This document shows, piece after piece, positions 34,205 through 46,284 of a stretch of DNA of 64,000 nucleotides. The notes under the pieces were generated by a model that made no database searches, had not been told where the DNA came from, and was given only the letters and a program-made list of their open reading frames with translations. The translations under genes were made by a program, and so were the position numbers. This DNA is from Enchytraeus crypticus (lineage: Eukaryota; Annelida; Clitellata; Enchytraeida; Enchytraeidae): assembly GCA_905160935.1 (NCBI GenBank), contig CAJHZI010000207.1:868001-932000 (forward strand), read 5' to 3'. Within the stretch, counting starts at the first letter, position 1, and the number at the start of each line of letters is the position of its first letter.

Positions 34205-34465
34205 GTGGGAAAATGTGGTGCCTAACTCAGCCTAACTGTGGGCAAATGTGTTTCCTATCTCAACCTAACTGTAGGCAGATGTGTTGCTTATCTCAATTTA
34301 ACTATAGGCTGCCTAACAGTAGGCAAATTTGTTGCCTATCTCAACCTAACTGTAGGCAAATCTGTTGTCTATCTCAACCTATCTATAGACAAATGTGTTG
34401 CCTATCTCAACCTAACTGTAGGCATTTTTGTTGCCTATCGCAACCTAACTGTAGGCACATGTGTA
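34205..34465 (+). repeat. 33-bp minisatellite
   Basis: About eight copies of TGCCTATCTCAACCTAACTG then TAGGCAAATGTGT. Open in two plus-strand frames because 33 is divisible by 3; there is no other reason to call a gene. Confidence 0.9.
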
Positions 34466-34754
34466 AACGGGAGTATTATACTGAAGTAGAACCAATGAGT
34501 GATAAATTCTGACAGCTTCACAGGTTACAGTAAATTTTAAAAAGTCAGTAAATCGCGTAGTGAATCGACTCGTTAGTTTTGTAAAGCATAAAATTGTTGT
34601 ATAACGGAATCCCGATGCTGAGGCTGATGTGATGCTGTGGTGAGAATATCATTTACTGTGTTGTAGGTCAAGTGCAGAAAAATCGCAGTCATTAGCTAAA
34701 ACACCAGCAGCAGTTTAGAGATAAATAGAGATAGATGGAAACAGAAACGAGAAT

Positions 34755-34840
34755 TGAGAAAAACAAGAGAGAGAGAGAGACAGAGAAAGAGAGAGAGAGA
34801 GAGAGGGAGAGAGAGAGAGAGAGAAAGGGAGAGAAAGATG
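34755..34840 (+). repeat. (GA)n microsatellite
   Basis: About 80 bp of GA repeat with a few A/G interruptions. Confidence 0.92.
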
Positions 34841-34859
34841 AATTAGCATAGCCGTGCGT

Positions 34860-35000
34860 GCTACATCATCATCATCATCATCTTCTTCTTCTTCCTTTTA
34901 ATCCCAGTTAACTAGGGTCGGGATACGAACGGACCTTCTCCATTCCTCTTTGTCCCATACCAATATCAAAATCTCCTCCATTCATTAAGCTCCGGTTAAA
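34860..35000 (+). repeat. family C copy with (ATC)n/(TTC)n head
   Basis: (ATC)n(TTC)n then TTAATCCCAGTTAACTAGGG, TCGGGATACGAACGGACCTT and CTCCATTCCTCTTTGTCCCA. The same block order occurs at 41105, 59255 and 60800. Confidence 0.82.
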
Positions 35001-35500
35001 ACATTTAAAAGTTCAATGCTACAAACTTTGGAATGAACCATTCTGCTTTTCCTTTACGAAGGCTTGAATTGCACTTGAATTATATGAACTGTACAGTGTG
35101 CAGGTTGGCTACCCCTTTGTTCCAGTAGTTTCTAAAATAACTAATTAATTGAATATATGCCGCATGAGTAAATTTCACTAGCCGAAGTTGATTGTAATGC
35201 AATATTCACATTACAATCATTGCATAACGTGAACATGCTAATATTTATTTTGTGTCTTTTTTACTTTCTTTATTTAAGTTGCAAAGATTTAATATTTAGC
35301 TCCATTTTAGTTCGTATATATTTCCGGTACTACCTATAGCAATAACCCTTTTTAAACTTATTAGAGTATAAATTTCGGTACTTCATGTTTTTGTTGTAAT
35401 AAACAACTTCTAAGTTTTGTTCCAATAAGGCTCTCGGCGTTATTTTTAAGAAGGCTTATCTTGGAGAAGTTCTCGAGTCCAATGTCGCAAAGACCATGTT
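35001..35500. other. spacer, nothing recognised
   Basis: AT-rich. Confidence 0.4.
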
Positions 35501-35504
35501 GACA

Positions 35505-35605
35505 ATGTCGAGTCAATATATGAGAATTGAACTCATAAACTCTTGTTTCAATGTCCGATGGAACCAGCTGAGCTACAGAATCAGTCGCGCTAATTAAGTA
35601 ACACA
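35505..35605 (-). repeat. tRNA-derived SINE with intact A and B boxes
   Basis: On the minus strand: TGTAGCTCAGCTGGTTCCAT (an excellent A box, TAGCTCAGCTGG) and GAGTTCAATTCTC (B box) about 35 nt later, then a non-tRNA tail TTGACTCGACATTGTCAACA. The 5' and 3' sides do not pair as an acceptor stem, so it is a SINE or tRNA pseudogene. A frame that reads through it in protein space is not a gene. Confidence 0.7.
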
Positions 35606-36239
35606 AAAACACAAGTAGACGCATAGCATACAATGTACAAATTTTGTCTAAGATCTGAAATCTACTAAAGTCAGTTCGATTTTTAGCTATGGAGTGAACG
35701 GAGAATCATTACAATTCTAAAGTTATTCTGAGATCAGAGTCATAATCTATACTAGGAATGCGTATTTCTCTAAGAAAGTAATAAATAGCACAAAATAAAT
35801 TTCATCTAAATTTGTCAACTAACAACCAAGCTGGCAAAGTCAACAGATCCTGCATTAGACCTCTCAACAAGTTGACAACAGCAACTTATAACAAGTTTTA
35901 CTCATAGAATAGAGAATTAAATATTAATAATATAACAATAATAATAATAATATAACAATTACATAATTAATAACAATTATATTCTAAAACTTTGGCTTTA
36001 CTGACAAGTAACAAGTTATGCGCTACGCAAGTCAATAGATGGCCTGCACAGAATTTCTTACAAAAACTTAGAAATCATAGTATAACGCGAGTAAAAGAGA
36101 ATGATCTATCATTTGTGTTTTGTCAACCAATGTGCATACGTTGTGCATGCATTGCTAGAGAGTCAAATCAAATGATCATTGTTTAATTCACTACATTGTA
36201 ACAATCTGCGGTTGTCAGATTGTGATTAAATAAAGAATT
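35606..36239. other. spacer with a short (ATA)n tract
   Basis: (AATAAT)n-like tract near 35925-35980; nothing else. Confidence 0.4.
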
Positions 36240-36244
36240 GGTTA

Positions 36245-36425
36245 TTATTATCAGGGTCGGTCAACAACCTGTTTTCATGAGTTGCAACAGGTTTTCTACA
36301 TTAGGATCATTTTTGTCCCACGTTTTGCATCTCTACATGGTTTTTCGCCAGTTATCATTGATTTTAATTATGTTGTCATTGATTGTTAATTGATTGTAGC
36401 ACTCTAATTGTTGTTATTGTTTTTG
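36245..36425 (-). repeat. family D copy, diverged, minus orientation
   Basis: Read on minus: ACAATAACAACAATTAGAGT GCTAC, then AATCAATGACAACAT. The remainder (ACCATGTAGAGATGCAAAAC) is not shared with the shorter copies and may be the body of the element. Confidence 0.6.
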
Positions 36426-37090
36426 AAACTGACAATATTATGACAGCTTCTGAAGTTAGGGAATTTGATGAAATCGCTGCATAAATATTAATGAAGCAAA
36501 TTTTTTCTATTTTAGATTAAATCTATTCTAGCACTCAAAATCTACCATTTCTTCCACCGGGAAAGCGTTGCTAAGACCAGGAGGCGTATTGTGCACTGTC
36601 TTATCTACGAGCCAATTATACATGTACACTCTAGGCACGACGACTGATTGCTAACGTTTCACGGGGACCGGCATATTTTATCGGCCCTCAATTGTTGCCC
36701 ATGCAGTAGTAAAATTTCGATGGGTACTCAAGAAATATTGACCGATAAAACAGTGCAATAAACAAAGCCTACAAAAGTACTGTAATGCCAAGCGATAAAG
36801 CATGTAGATTTCAACTGATCTCCATGGAGGTAACTCGGCATTAATTGTTTTATGACCCAACATAGCAACGCATTTGTCAAGTTATTGTTAATAGTGGCAT
36901 TCATTTTATCAAAGGCTAAATAATACCGCAATTCATGATAACTTCGAGCATCTCTACTCCAATTTCAATCCAACTAACGATGATAGAATTCATTCAAAAA
37001 CCAAATTCAATATTAAATTTTAATAAGAAAATCCCGAAAAATATATAATTATATCCCTTACAAACCAAAAACCCTTAACGCTATGAGTTC
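36426..37090. other. spacer, nothing recognised
   Basis: A GC-richer patch at 36555-36690 has no identifiable feature. Confidence 0.4.
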
Positions 37091-37094
37091 ACAA

Positions 37095-37216
37095 GGCTGG
37101 AGACAATGGCGATGTCGGTAAGATATTCGACCGCGGAGCAGTATGTGCGGGGTTCAAATCCTTGGCTTGCCCGTCACTGACATCGCTTTCGAGTGAGGAA
37201 ACTGACGTTAACATTA
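37095..37216 (+). repeat. SINE-A, full length, plus orientation
   Basis: GGCTGGAGACAATGGCGATG, TCGGTAAGATATTCGACCGC (A box region), GGGGTTCAAATCCTTGGC (B box), CGTCACTGACATCGCTTTCG and AGTGAGGAAACTGACGTTAA. A reference copy for the family. Confidence 0.92.
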
Positions 37217-38095
37217 TTTTGAGCTTTTTTAAACAAGGTTTTCTAATATATTTCCCGTTGCTTCTTCACTCCCTGACACTTCCAGCTTGTGGGTTAATCG
37301 ACTATTTAAACGTGCGAAAAAAATTATGCCAGATCATTCTGCATTGATCTGGCTCAATATTTTATACAAGCCTGACATATAAAAGCCCAGGTGCGCATTT
37401 CTCTTTCTCTTTCTTTCTTTCCCTCTCTCTCTCTCTCTCTCTCTGTCACACTCAAAAAGCTACCTCTTAAGAGGCGCACTATGTCTATCTTCCAATCCAC
37501 AAGCAGATTTTCTCTAGAAGCGTTGCATCCCCATTTGTTTTCATTTATGTAATGGCAATGATTCGTTTAAAATTTCTTGATCTATAAATTATTTTTTATC
37601 AATATTTACATTTGCAAAGCTTTAACTTTTCACCACTGTATTGAAGTTCATTGCATTACTAACATTGTGCAGCAAGATTAAAAGAGAGATTAAGATCGTT
37701 AGCATTGTCCGTGATACGGGTACCGATTGACCAGGACCATACATATTTCGTTAGAGTACATAGAATGCACAATGTTTCTGTTTATACTTTTATAAGTTTT
37801 AGACGGTAGACTAGCAACCTTTTGTTTTGAGTTTTAGACTAATTATGGACAATTCACTGACGTAGCAACCAAATGCTTTAATAATAATAAACCTAAGCAA
37901 TAAACAACGACGACAATTGGCCATAAAACAAAGATTGAGAATCTGAACATATACAGTAGTTTAATTTATAGACGATCGAGTGCAATCAATCACAAGTACG
38001 TCACTATTAATCGTTTCAAATGTGCATCACCAAATCAAAATACAACATCTTTACAGATCCACAACAAGCAAGAGTATTGCAATATGCTTCACGCA
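37217..38095. other. spacer with a (CT)n tract
   Basis: (CT)n at 37403-37446; nothing else recognised. Confidence 0.4.
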
Positions 38096-38177
38096 GTATC
38101 TAATCTCCTGCCATACAGTCTAGAATAGTTTTTACTATATACTTGAACGCACCAAAAAAGTTCAGCATTTGTGAAAC

Positions 38178-38231
<54 letters not shown>

Positions 38232-38244
38232 TGAGATGAATGTA

Positions 38245-38292
<48 letters not shown>
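38178..38292. repeat. (GA)n then (TA)n compound microsatellite
   Basis: About 55 bp GA followed by about 42 bp TA. Confidence 0.93.
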
Positions 38293-38294
<2 letters not shown>

Positions 38295-38689
38295 AATATA
38301 GGCTATTAATATCAAATTTCCTATAGATCTATTTATATACACGTATACTAAGAGTTAAGAATTAAGTAATACATTATTGTTAAAATAATCCAGAAATATT
38401 ACTACTCCCGAAATTAACTATCGATCTGTCGTTGATAAAACTAAAGATAGCAAAGGTGAAATTAGGCACAAATAACCAAGATTACAAAGAATAGGAACAA
38501 GAATACAGATAACCAAGAATACTAAGAATAAGAATACAAAGAACAAGAAAAAGAGCTCAAAGTCGATACCAAGAAAATTTGAATTGTTTCGTTGGTCGCT
38601 AGGAGCTAGAGAATTGAGACAGTTTGTCTCGAGCCTGAGGCAATCTATTTAAGTCTTATATCATAACAACTCCATAAACGTCTGAGTTC

Positions 38690-38723
<34 letters not shown>

Positions 38724-38795
38724 GTACACTGCCTGCTGGCAGTTCCATGGTATATAACGCCTTGATAAACTTCTGAGTTAATACCATAAACGAGA
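38690..38795 (-). repeat. SINE-B 3' fragment with (CT)n tail
   Basis: (CT)n, then TAGTACACTGCCTGCTGGCA and GTTCCATGGTATATAA, as in the other minus SINE-B copies. Confidence 0.8.
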
Positions 38796-39047
38796 AGAAA
38801 TCAGAGACGACTATCTGGCCTGGTTTAGAACTCACGGCATCCCGCTTATCAAGTAAGCGCGTTGTAAATCTGCTATTTAATTGGTAGAATGATATACTGT
38901 TTACAAGTATTTAATAAAGTAATTTCAACTTGAAAGAGTTTAAAGGGCTAGTGACCAGTTCAACGTTATATCCTTGAGGCGTATTAGGCGATAGCCAAGC
39001 CAAATTCAAAAACTCCAAACCAGGATTTTCTATACAGTATATATATA

Positions 39048-39208
39048 CAGGGGCGTCCATTCACCCTAAAGCAAGCATGCACGCATATCACCTCCACTCA
39101 CGATTCGCAATTTTCCCATTCTTACCCTCTTTTTAAAACTCTGTACCTTTTTCCACTTCCCCCCCGATTTGGAAACGACGCAATTTGCGTCATTGTTGGG
39201 AAGCCCCG
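39048..39208. mobile_element. possible short hAT-like MITE
   Basis: CAGGGGCGTCCATTC at the left and, read inward from the right, CGGGGCTTCCCAACA resemble hAT termini. The flanks are both TATATA-like, so the target duplication cannot be judged in TA-rich DNA. Confidence 0.35.
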
Positions 39209-39224
39209 TATATAAGTATATGCC

Positions 39225-39227
<3 letters not shown>

Positions 39228-39293
<66 letters not shown>

Positions 39294-39345
39294 ATGTTTA
39301 TATTTATATTTTATATTATAAATATATATATATATTTATATACAA

Positions 39346-39408
<63 letters not shown>
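39228..39408. repeat. (TA)n microsatellite
   Basis: About 180 bp of interrupted TA repeat. Confidence 0.93.
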
Positions 39409-39410
<2 letters not shown>

Positions 39411-40740
39411 TAGAAAATGCTTTAACAGCTTAACAGTATGCAACAGTATAAGAATTTGGCACCGTTTACAACAATTAGTTAAAGAACACTGGTGCAATTA
39501 AATGTCACAACAGTCAAATCTTACTGCTAAAGATCTCAAATAAATAATCAATTAGAAAATAAGCTTTACAACCACGACACTATAACACACTATAAGGCAA
39601 CAACACAGATGATTCGAATACAAAGGCATGTAAAAAATAACAGTTTAACGTCGGTGTTTCGATCCGATTATGATGTCAGAGACATATCGAGACGAAAATC
39701 GAGCGAGGCCTCGACTTCAAGGCCTCCTGTATAGAAGCCAATCTTGATTCCAACCTCTAACATCTCTAATTTTTTTTAAAAATCAAACAAGAAACAATTT
39801 CAAGATTTTCTCAACATTCGTTTAAAATAAGACAGAATTAATATCGATCAACTTCAATATAAGAAACTGATCCAGTGTTTCATGAAGATCAAATAATCAG
39901 ATCAAAAGAGTAACGCTGAAACTGCCATTGTGAAATAACTCAAAGTCCGAATCAATTAATGAATTAATGCTGAAAGGACATTACCATTCGCTATAATTTT
40001 AATATAAAATATTATCTGAAAATTTCAAATATATCATTATGCAAATTGTACTTTGATTCGATTTGCTCGAGTTCATCAAATTTAAAAGTTAGCACGAGGT
40101 GACAAATACAGATACTCAAGGAAACTTCAAAGCATCTCAGTATTCGAGGCCTGTTAGCCCGATTAATATCATATAGAGTTACTTTAGGTATGGGGCGACA
40201 AATGCAGATACAGAAGTAGGAAACAGTAGATCATCTCAGAACTAGCCTATGCAATACTGAGCTACATCCGAATATCAGTCACATATCTGCTACACAGAGA
40301 CTTATTGGATTGCACAAGTGGATTAATCAATGTCCAGATAGTTAAACAGCGAGACATGTTAAACTACTGAGAACTACGCCATCGTTACTGTCGTTTCTAT
40401 TAGTAGAGTTTGAATGCACTGTTTTTTGAGTTTCAAAATATCTGAAAAATCTTTCAAGTCTTAAAATAAAAAAGTTAGTAGGAATGAAGATGAAGTGGTT
40501 TGCAGCGTTCGGTCGCCTGTACTAGACATTGATATATTGTATGATTCTTATGTGCACTGTTTTTAAAAGATATCGAGAAATTAGCAGACTAGATGTACAA
40601 TCATTTCAAGTCTAACGAAACAAAGAGATGAACGAATGAATGAATGAATAAACCAATGAACTAAAGTTAATGAATAAGTAAAACAGTAAATTGATCAGTA
40701 TATACAGTGATCAATAGCTAAATCAAATACAAGTAAAGCT
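39409..40740. other. spacer with a LINE-tail remnant
   Basis: At 39650-39690, GTTTAACGTCGGTGTTTCGA and ATGATGTCAGAGAC look like a diverged minus copy of the LINE tail. About 39690-39730 is rich in GAGGCCTCGA motifs. Otherwise unique AT-rich DNA. Confidence 0.45.
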
Positions 40741-40751
40741 ACACAACAGTA

Positions 40752-40955
40752 TGTCTATGCATAACAGCAGGCCATTGCATAACAGCAGGCCATTGCATAA
40801 CAGCAGGCCATTGCATAACAGCAGGCCATTGCATAAGAGCAGGCCTTTGCAAAAGAGCAGGCCTATGCATTTGAGAAGGCCTATGAATATAAGCAGGCCT
40901 ATCCATATGAACAGGCCTATGCAAATGAGCAGGCCTATTATTGCATAGGCCTGCT
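40752..40955 (+). repeat. 18-bp minisatellite ending in a palindrome
   Basis: Eleven or so units of CATAACAGCAGGCCATTG, drifting to AGCAGGCCTATGCAAATG types. The last unit is followed by its own inverse: AGCAGGCCTAT at 40928-40938 pairs with ATAGGCCTGCT at 40945-40955. Confidence 0.9.
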
Positions 40956-41104
40956 GTTGTAAATGCATGTCTAAGAATCGTTTATGGTACATACTCAACA
41001 ACGACATAAACAACACCGTCAACAAGTCTAGTGCTCGATCAACTCTTCAAACAGTCAATCAATCAAAATAGCTATTTAAACAATATTCCACTGTTGCAAT
41101 CAAT

Positions 41105-41345
41105 TCATCATCATCTTCTTCTTCCCTTAAATACCAGTTTAACCAGGGTCGGGATACGAATAGACCTTCTCCAATCCTCTCAGTCCCACACCATATCATC
41201 AGTCCATCCTCCATTTTTCATGCCCTTCTTAATCACCGCTTCCCACGTCAATTGTGGTAAACACTTTCTAGCTTAACATCCAGATCTTCCCTCTAAACTC
41301 TCTTTACTACTTCCTCATCTGCCTTCCTTGGGAATTATTGCAATC
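41105..41345 (+). repeat. family C copy, long
   Basis: (ATC)n(TTC)n, TTAAATACCAGTTTAACCAG, GGTCGGGATACGAATAGACC, TTCTCCAATCCTCT and CATCCTCCATTTTTCATGCC. Confidence 0.82.
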
Positions 41346-42470
41346 AATTAAACGTACTAATATTCCAACAGACTACTATCAAACAATATGGAATCAAACA
41401 ACTAATATTCCAATATAAACTACTATAAACATGCTAATTATAACTCTGACTCGCTAAATAGTTAATCTTTAAATCAACCAAACTTACTACTTAAACAAGA
41501 AACTAATCTGTCACTATGTAGACAAAAAACAAATCAAAATTAATTAAACATCTGATCATGTAAATACTCAATTTCTTTACTCAATTGACGCAGTGCATTC
41601 TTCTGTACTACTGAAAATAGCCACACACAGCTGCGAGAACAACGCGGATTAAAAAATACAAAAATTAAATGCAATAAGATTTACTCTAATGTAAATTTAG
41701 TTTAGAGTAATTTAGAGTATAAACCCAGATAAGATATAAACACGATATTCTGACAACCACGAACACCAGCTAAACATATAGCAGGCTCAATTGACACCTT
41801 TTCTTAGAACAAACATGTATTTCAGAAATTTTACGACGACAAGAATTTCCAATACAAAGAAAAAACTTATGAATAATAAGCAGATGATGCAGTATATTCA
41901 CAGTCGTATAACCTAATTAATACGTGTATATGGTACAGCATATTAGTTTATGTTGTTTGTATTTATTATTCACTTGTGATCAGATTCGGAAATCTTTCAA
42001 ACATGCATATTAGCTAGCCAGCTAAAGTAGGCATGAAACAGATGGCATAAAGACAAAACAGGTACCAAACTAAAAGCCAAATACCAGCGTCAACGATGTT
42101 TAAAGGTACTTCGAGATAAATATGTACGAGACCGATAGTAGTTAACTAGATAAGCCATCGTGTACCCTCTCTGACGGTCTATTGCTGGCGATACAATACG
42201 TACCAGTATGTTGTGCGTACTATTTAAATTTTTTATAAAATTTAATTACTGAAATATTGTAAGGAAAGTAACTGTCTAGCCCTGTTAAAAACGATTATAA
42301 GGTTTCATTAATCAGAGATTCAGACACAACCTCGTCAGATGATGACGAGTATGCGATCATTTTAACTGCAGAAATAAAAACGTTTGCAACGAGATCAGTA
42401 AGCAATCGATTTGAATTTAATACACCAGCGGCACAGTGAGTTCAGGCACAAAGGCAGCTGACAAAACCGG
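41346..42470. other. spacer, nothing recognised
   Basis: AT-rich unique DNA. Confidence 0.4.
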
Positions 42471-42484
42471 CAACAAATGTATAA

Positions 42485-42598
42485 GCTTCGCAAGCAATCA
42501 ATAAGCATTAATAAACTTAATAACCAATCAAAATGCATTAATAATCTTAGCAACCAATCAAAATGCATTAATAGGGTTAGCAACCAATCAGCAATCTT
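42485..42598 (+). repeat. 30-bp minisatellite
   Basis: About 3.5 copies of AGCAACCAATCAAAATGCAT then TAATAATCTT. Confidence 0.88.
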
Positions 42599-45500
42599 TA
42601 CTATTCTCAAAGCACACTGTGAGAATTTTGATACATTTAAGCGTAATTTCTCAGATATACAGTTTTAAATTTGTATATTATCACAAAACAGTCGAAATAA
42701 CATTTTAACATAAAATAATATCCTAAACATAAATGTATAAGTCGAAAAGTTTAATATGAAACACTTTAAAGCACGTTTTGAAAATGGAATGCATATCACC
42801 AATTCTGTATTTTCAAGAATTACATCTTTATATCTTGAAACAAGCAGATATTTTATGTTCCACCTTATTAACTGTAGTGACATAGCATCATCATTCACCT
42901 TCATATAGTACATATAGCATACGGCGCACAACGTTAATAAAACAAGTTCTGTACACATCACAACACGAGGAATGGCACATAGGTTCTGATACATTACTGA
43001 TTTACTAATACTTAGTAATATTAATTTATAATTATTCAAAACCATTACTGATTTACTAGTACTTAGTAATATTAATTTATAATTATATGAAAACGATAAC
43101 GTTAATGAAATATACGATATACTAAATAGCTGAAAAATAATGAAATAATATCAAAGCATAAAGTATCAAGTAGTATTAGTCGCTTAACACATACGTCGTA
43201 CGATTAGCTAATAGCAATTAATCATTGTAAGTAATGAGGAATTAGTAACAACACCTAACTTTCTAAGGAACAGACCTACCTGTCTGCGAGATACAACTGC
43301 GCTTAAGTGTAGCTAACATCCAGGGCAACCTCAATGCTGCGTCCAGACATCTTTAGCTATATTAATACCAAGCTTCTCTAACGCACACACCTCTAGGTGT
43401 TTATAAATAAATTTTCGTCTCTTCTATACAGCAAGAAGATTTTTACCTTCTACAACAGTTGAAAAGCTTTTCTAACAGCAAATCATCGTTAAGTAGTACA
43501 AAATCGAATAATAAGAGAAAATAATAGTATAAAATGTTTCAAAACTAAGCAACGCAATAGTCTTCTACGAGAATAATAGAATTTTACAAGTAATATCAAT
43601 AACAACAACAACATTGGCAATACAATAACATCAAAGCTCTTAAATCTGATTCCTAGAGGCAACAGTAGGTAAGGCAGTTGAATTGTGAAATCGTTTTCTA
43701 AACACAGCTAACTATAAAATATATTTATCTGCACAATCTTACATTATTCTTCAATATAATCTTAATAGACCTTGCCTAGTCCAAAAGTTATTATCTCTAA
43801 ATGCATTTATATTTGTATTTTTGTATTTTTTGATTGAAAAGAGAAGAAATGTCACACAGGATTAAATGCAATATCCACGGTTCCACAGTTCATACAAGAA
43901 TGTATAATAATACCCAGAATATTTTAGATTTAAGATCAAAACACTTAAATACTAAGATTTAGCACTTTATCCTAAACCTAGAATTTTAAAATTGAAAAAC
44001 TAAGAGTTTCCATCTGGCAATAAACTTAACTGACAAGCAAAATTTTAAACTTTACGTATACAACAAAGAGGACAAACTGTTGCGTGAGAAGGCAGACTTT
44101 CGAAGACTAGAAAAAGGGCGATGTTATTTTCTTCCACAGCTAAAAGTGAAACAAAAGACGAGTTAATTAAGTTCAAAGCAGATGATTTAGGGGTAGTTCA
44201 TTCGTCTCCGGGTGTCTGTAATATAGTAAATAATGCCACACAAAGTAGTGATTAGGATTAAAGATTTATGAGCAAGAATTTATGATTAAGATCAATAAAG
44301 ATATATAATCAATAAAGATATATAGATTTATGATTAAGTAAGATCAGTGAAGATTAGTAGTACTCGTCATCTTCAGTTACACAGTATTAATTATTAATAG
44401 TTACATATTTATTAATAATTAGAATAAAGGTAGCATGTCAGTTGTTATCAAACGATCCAACGAAGATGGGTATTTACCAATACCCATCTAATAGAAACAC
44501 ATACTGGTTAAATTAATAACTGAGATAAATATATAACTTCTTAAAAATTGCTTCTAAAGCAAACAACATTTAATTGTAATCAAACAACAAGATCGCTACA
44601 TCTGTTAATAAATTCAAATATTTAGCAGCTATACATATATTTTTTATTTACTAATATTACTGAAACAAGATTTCCATATACAATTGTTCATGAAGTCAGT
44701 TACAGCTTGTAATAGTTTTTCTTTCATCTTAAATTTATATTTATAAATCAGCTAGTATCGTCACTAGTAGACAATTAGAAGCATATTATGGACGGATCAA
44801 ATATACTCCATAAAAATAATTACGTTTCTCTTTCAATCACAATAAATTCACTAAATTATTATCGTTAAATATTAAGAGAAACAATAATCAAAATTAAACT
44901 TCACTAAGCTGACTTTATGAACAAAAATTCCAATTTACATATATATTACATAACAAACAATACCCTTACAAACTGCCAATAAATATAAATTTAATGCATA
45001 TTTAGAATGGACGAAATGGATAGATAAATAGTACACCAACATAAATTTTGAAAACTCTATAAAAATACAAACATTAAGCGCATGATAACATTTTGATCAA
45101 GAATAATCATATACTCAGTTACGCTTTATACACATATGCAAACATGTTCTACAGCTTACAATGATAGCACCGCAAAGATAAATTCTAAGCAGCATTGCCT
45201 ATTATAACTATATATAACTATATACCCATATTTCTAATTACAAACTTTTAAATTTATATTAATCATACTAAGAATCGATTGTAATAAATGACAACTATTT
45301 TTAAGCAATACGCATTATGGTAACGCGTAATTACTGAAGCAACAATATAAACTTCTCTTTTCAACACATGGCAACACAGATCTCTGATTCTTCACATATA
45401 TACATGAAAAAACAAGGCATTTATCAAACAAATCCAAACTGAAAATTCAAGTTAAAGCGTAAAGTCCGATAGCCATAAACTCTATTTGAAGCTTGTATCC

Positions 45501-45970
45501 ACTCATATCATTCATTGAAAGTTTAGAGATTTCTAATTACCGATCTTACTGACACAAATCCTGCGGCAATGATAATAGAATTCATCACAACTTAGGACAA
45601 AAACTGCTAAATGCAACACACTACAGTATGGATCTAGATTACATCTCAGTAAGCTGCATGATTATTAGGAGTAACTGAAAGTAGTTCGTAAACTCAAAAC
45701 AGAAATGCTCTGAATCTACACTGTCAATAGTTCGAGTGTCACAGACAATCCAGTACATTCAGGCATTGCATTATTGACATTTTTCAAATACTTTGCTAAA
45801 GAGATTAAATTCTGCCCCCGTATCCTCAATGTTGTCATGGACGACAGTAGCATTTGAATTCTGAACATAGCTCTTTCAGCTTCTTATGTTTAAATTTAAT
45901 GTTAGAATCACAATGATATTACAAATACTGAAAATATTACATATATTTAAATTCACCAGGCACTTTATAC
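42599..45970. other. 3.4-kb AT-rich gene-poor stretch
   Basis: No gene, SINE or LINE that I can name. A GTACTTAGTAATATTAATTT motif is directly repeated at about 43011-43030 and 43061-43080. A perfect 11-bp-arm hairpin (AGATGGGTATT, loop TACC) sits at 44464-44489. It probably belongs to the region beyond the 3' end of the ILEI gene. Confidence 0.45.
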
Positions 45971-45978
45971 AGACTTTA

Positions 45979-46115
45979 TACCGACTTCGCCATTGGCTGG
46001 AGCCAATGGCGAAGTCGGTAAGATACTCGACGGCGGATCAGTAGGTGCAGGTTCAAATCCTGGACTCGACCGTCACTGACATCGCTTTCGAGTGAGGAAA
46101 CTGACGTTAACCTTA
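45979..46115 (+). repeat. SINE-A copy preceded by its own inverted head
   Basis: SINE-A from about 45997 (AGCCAATGGCGAAGTCGGTA, AGATACTCGACGGCGG, GGTTCAAATCCTGG, GTGAGGAAACTGACGTTAAC, then (AGCTTT)n). The 20 nt at 45979-45998 are the exact reverse complement of 46001-46020, giving a 20-bp perfect palindrome over the SINE start. Confidence 0.92.
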
Positions 46116-46284
46116 GCTTTTACTTTAGCTTTACTGTTCGAAATCACCAGATTAACATATCAGTATCTATAATTTATATCATATCCAGTTACTGGAGTAT
46201 CAGTAGAACGATATGAAGCAGACGGAACTGAAGTAACTAGATAAAGCCCGTAGCTTACAGTTCACATCAAAATCTAACAGACCT

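Noticed and set aside
34213-34512. Cys-rich repetitive frame CLSQPNCRQM on plus
   Set aside because: A 33-bp minisatellite gives open frames in two registers; no signal peptide, exon structure or conserved family.
35361-35633. A 90-codon frame with an apparent N-terminal hydrophobic stretch
   Set aside because: The middle is the translation of a tRNA-derived SINE (A and B boxes on the same strand).
40723-41025. Repeat-protein-like frames on both strands
   Set aside because: Arise from the 18-bp minisatellite; nothing else supports coding.
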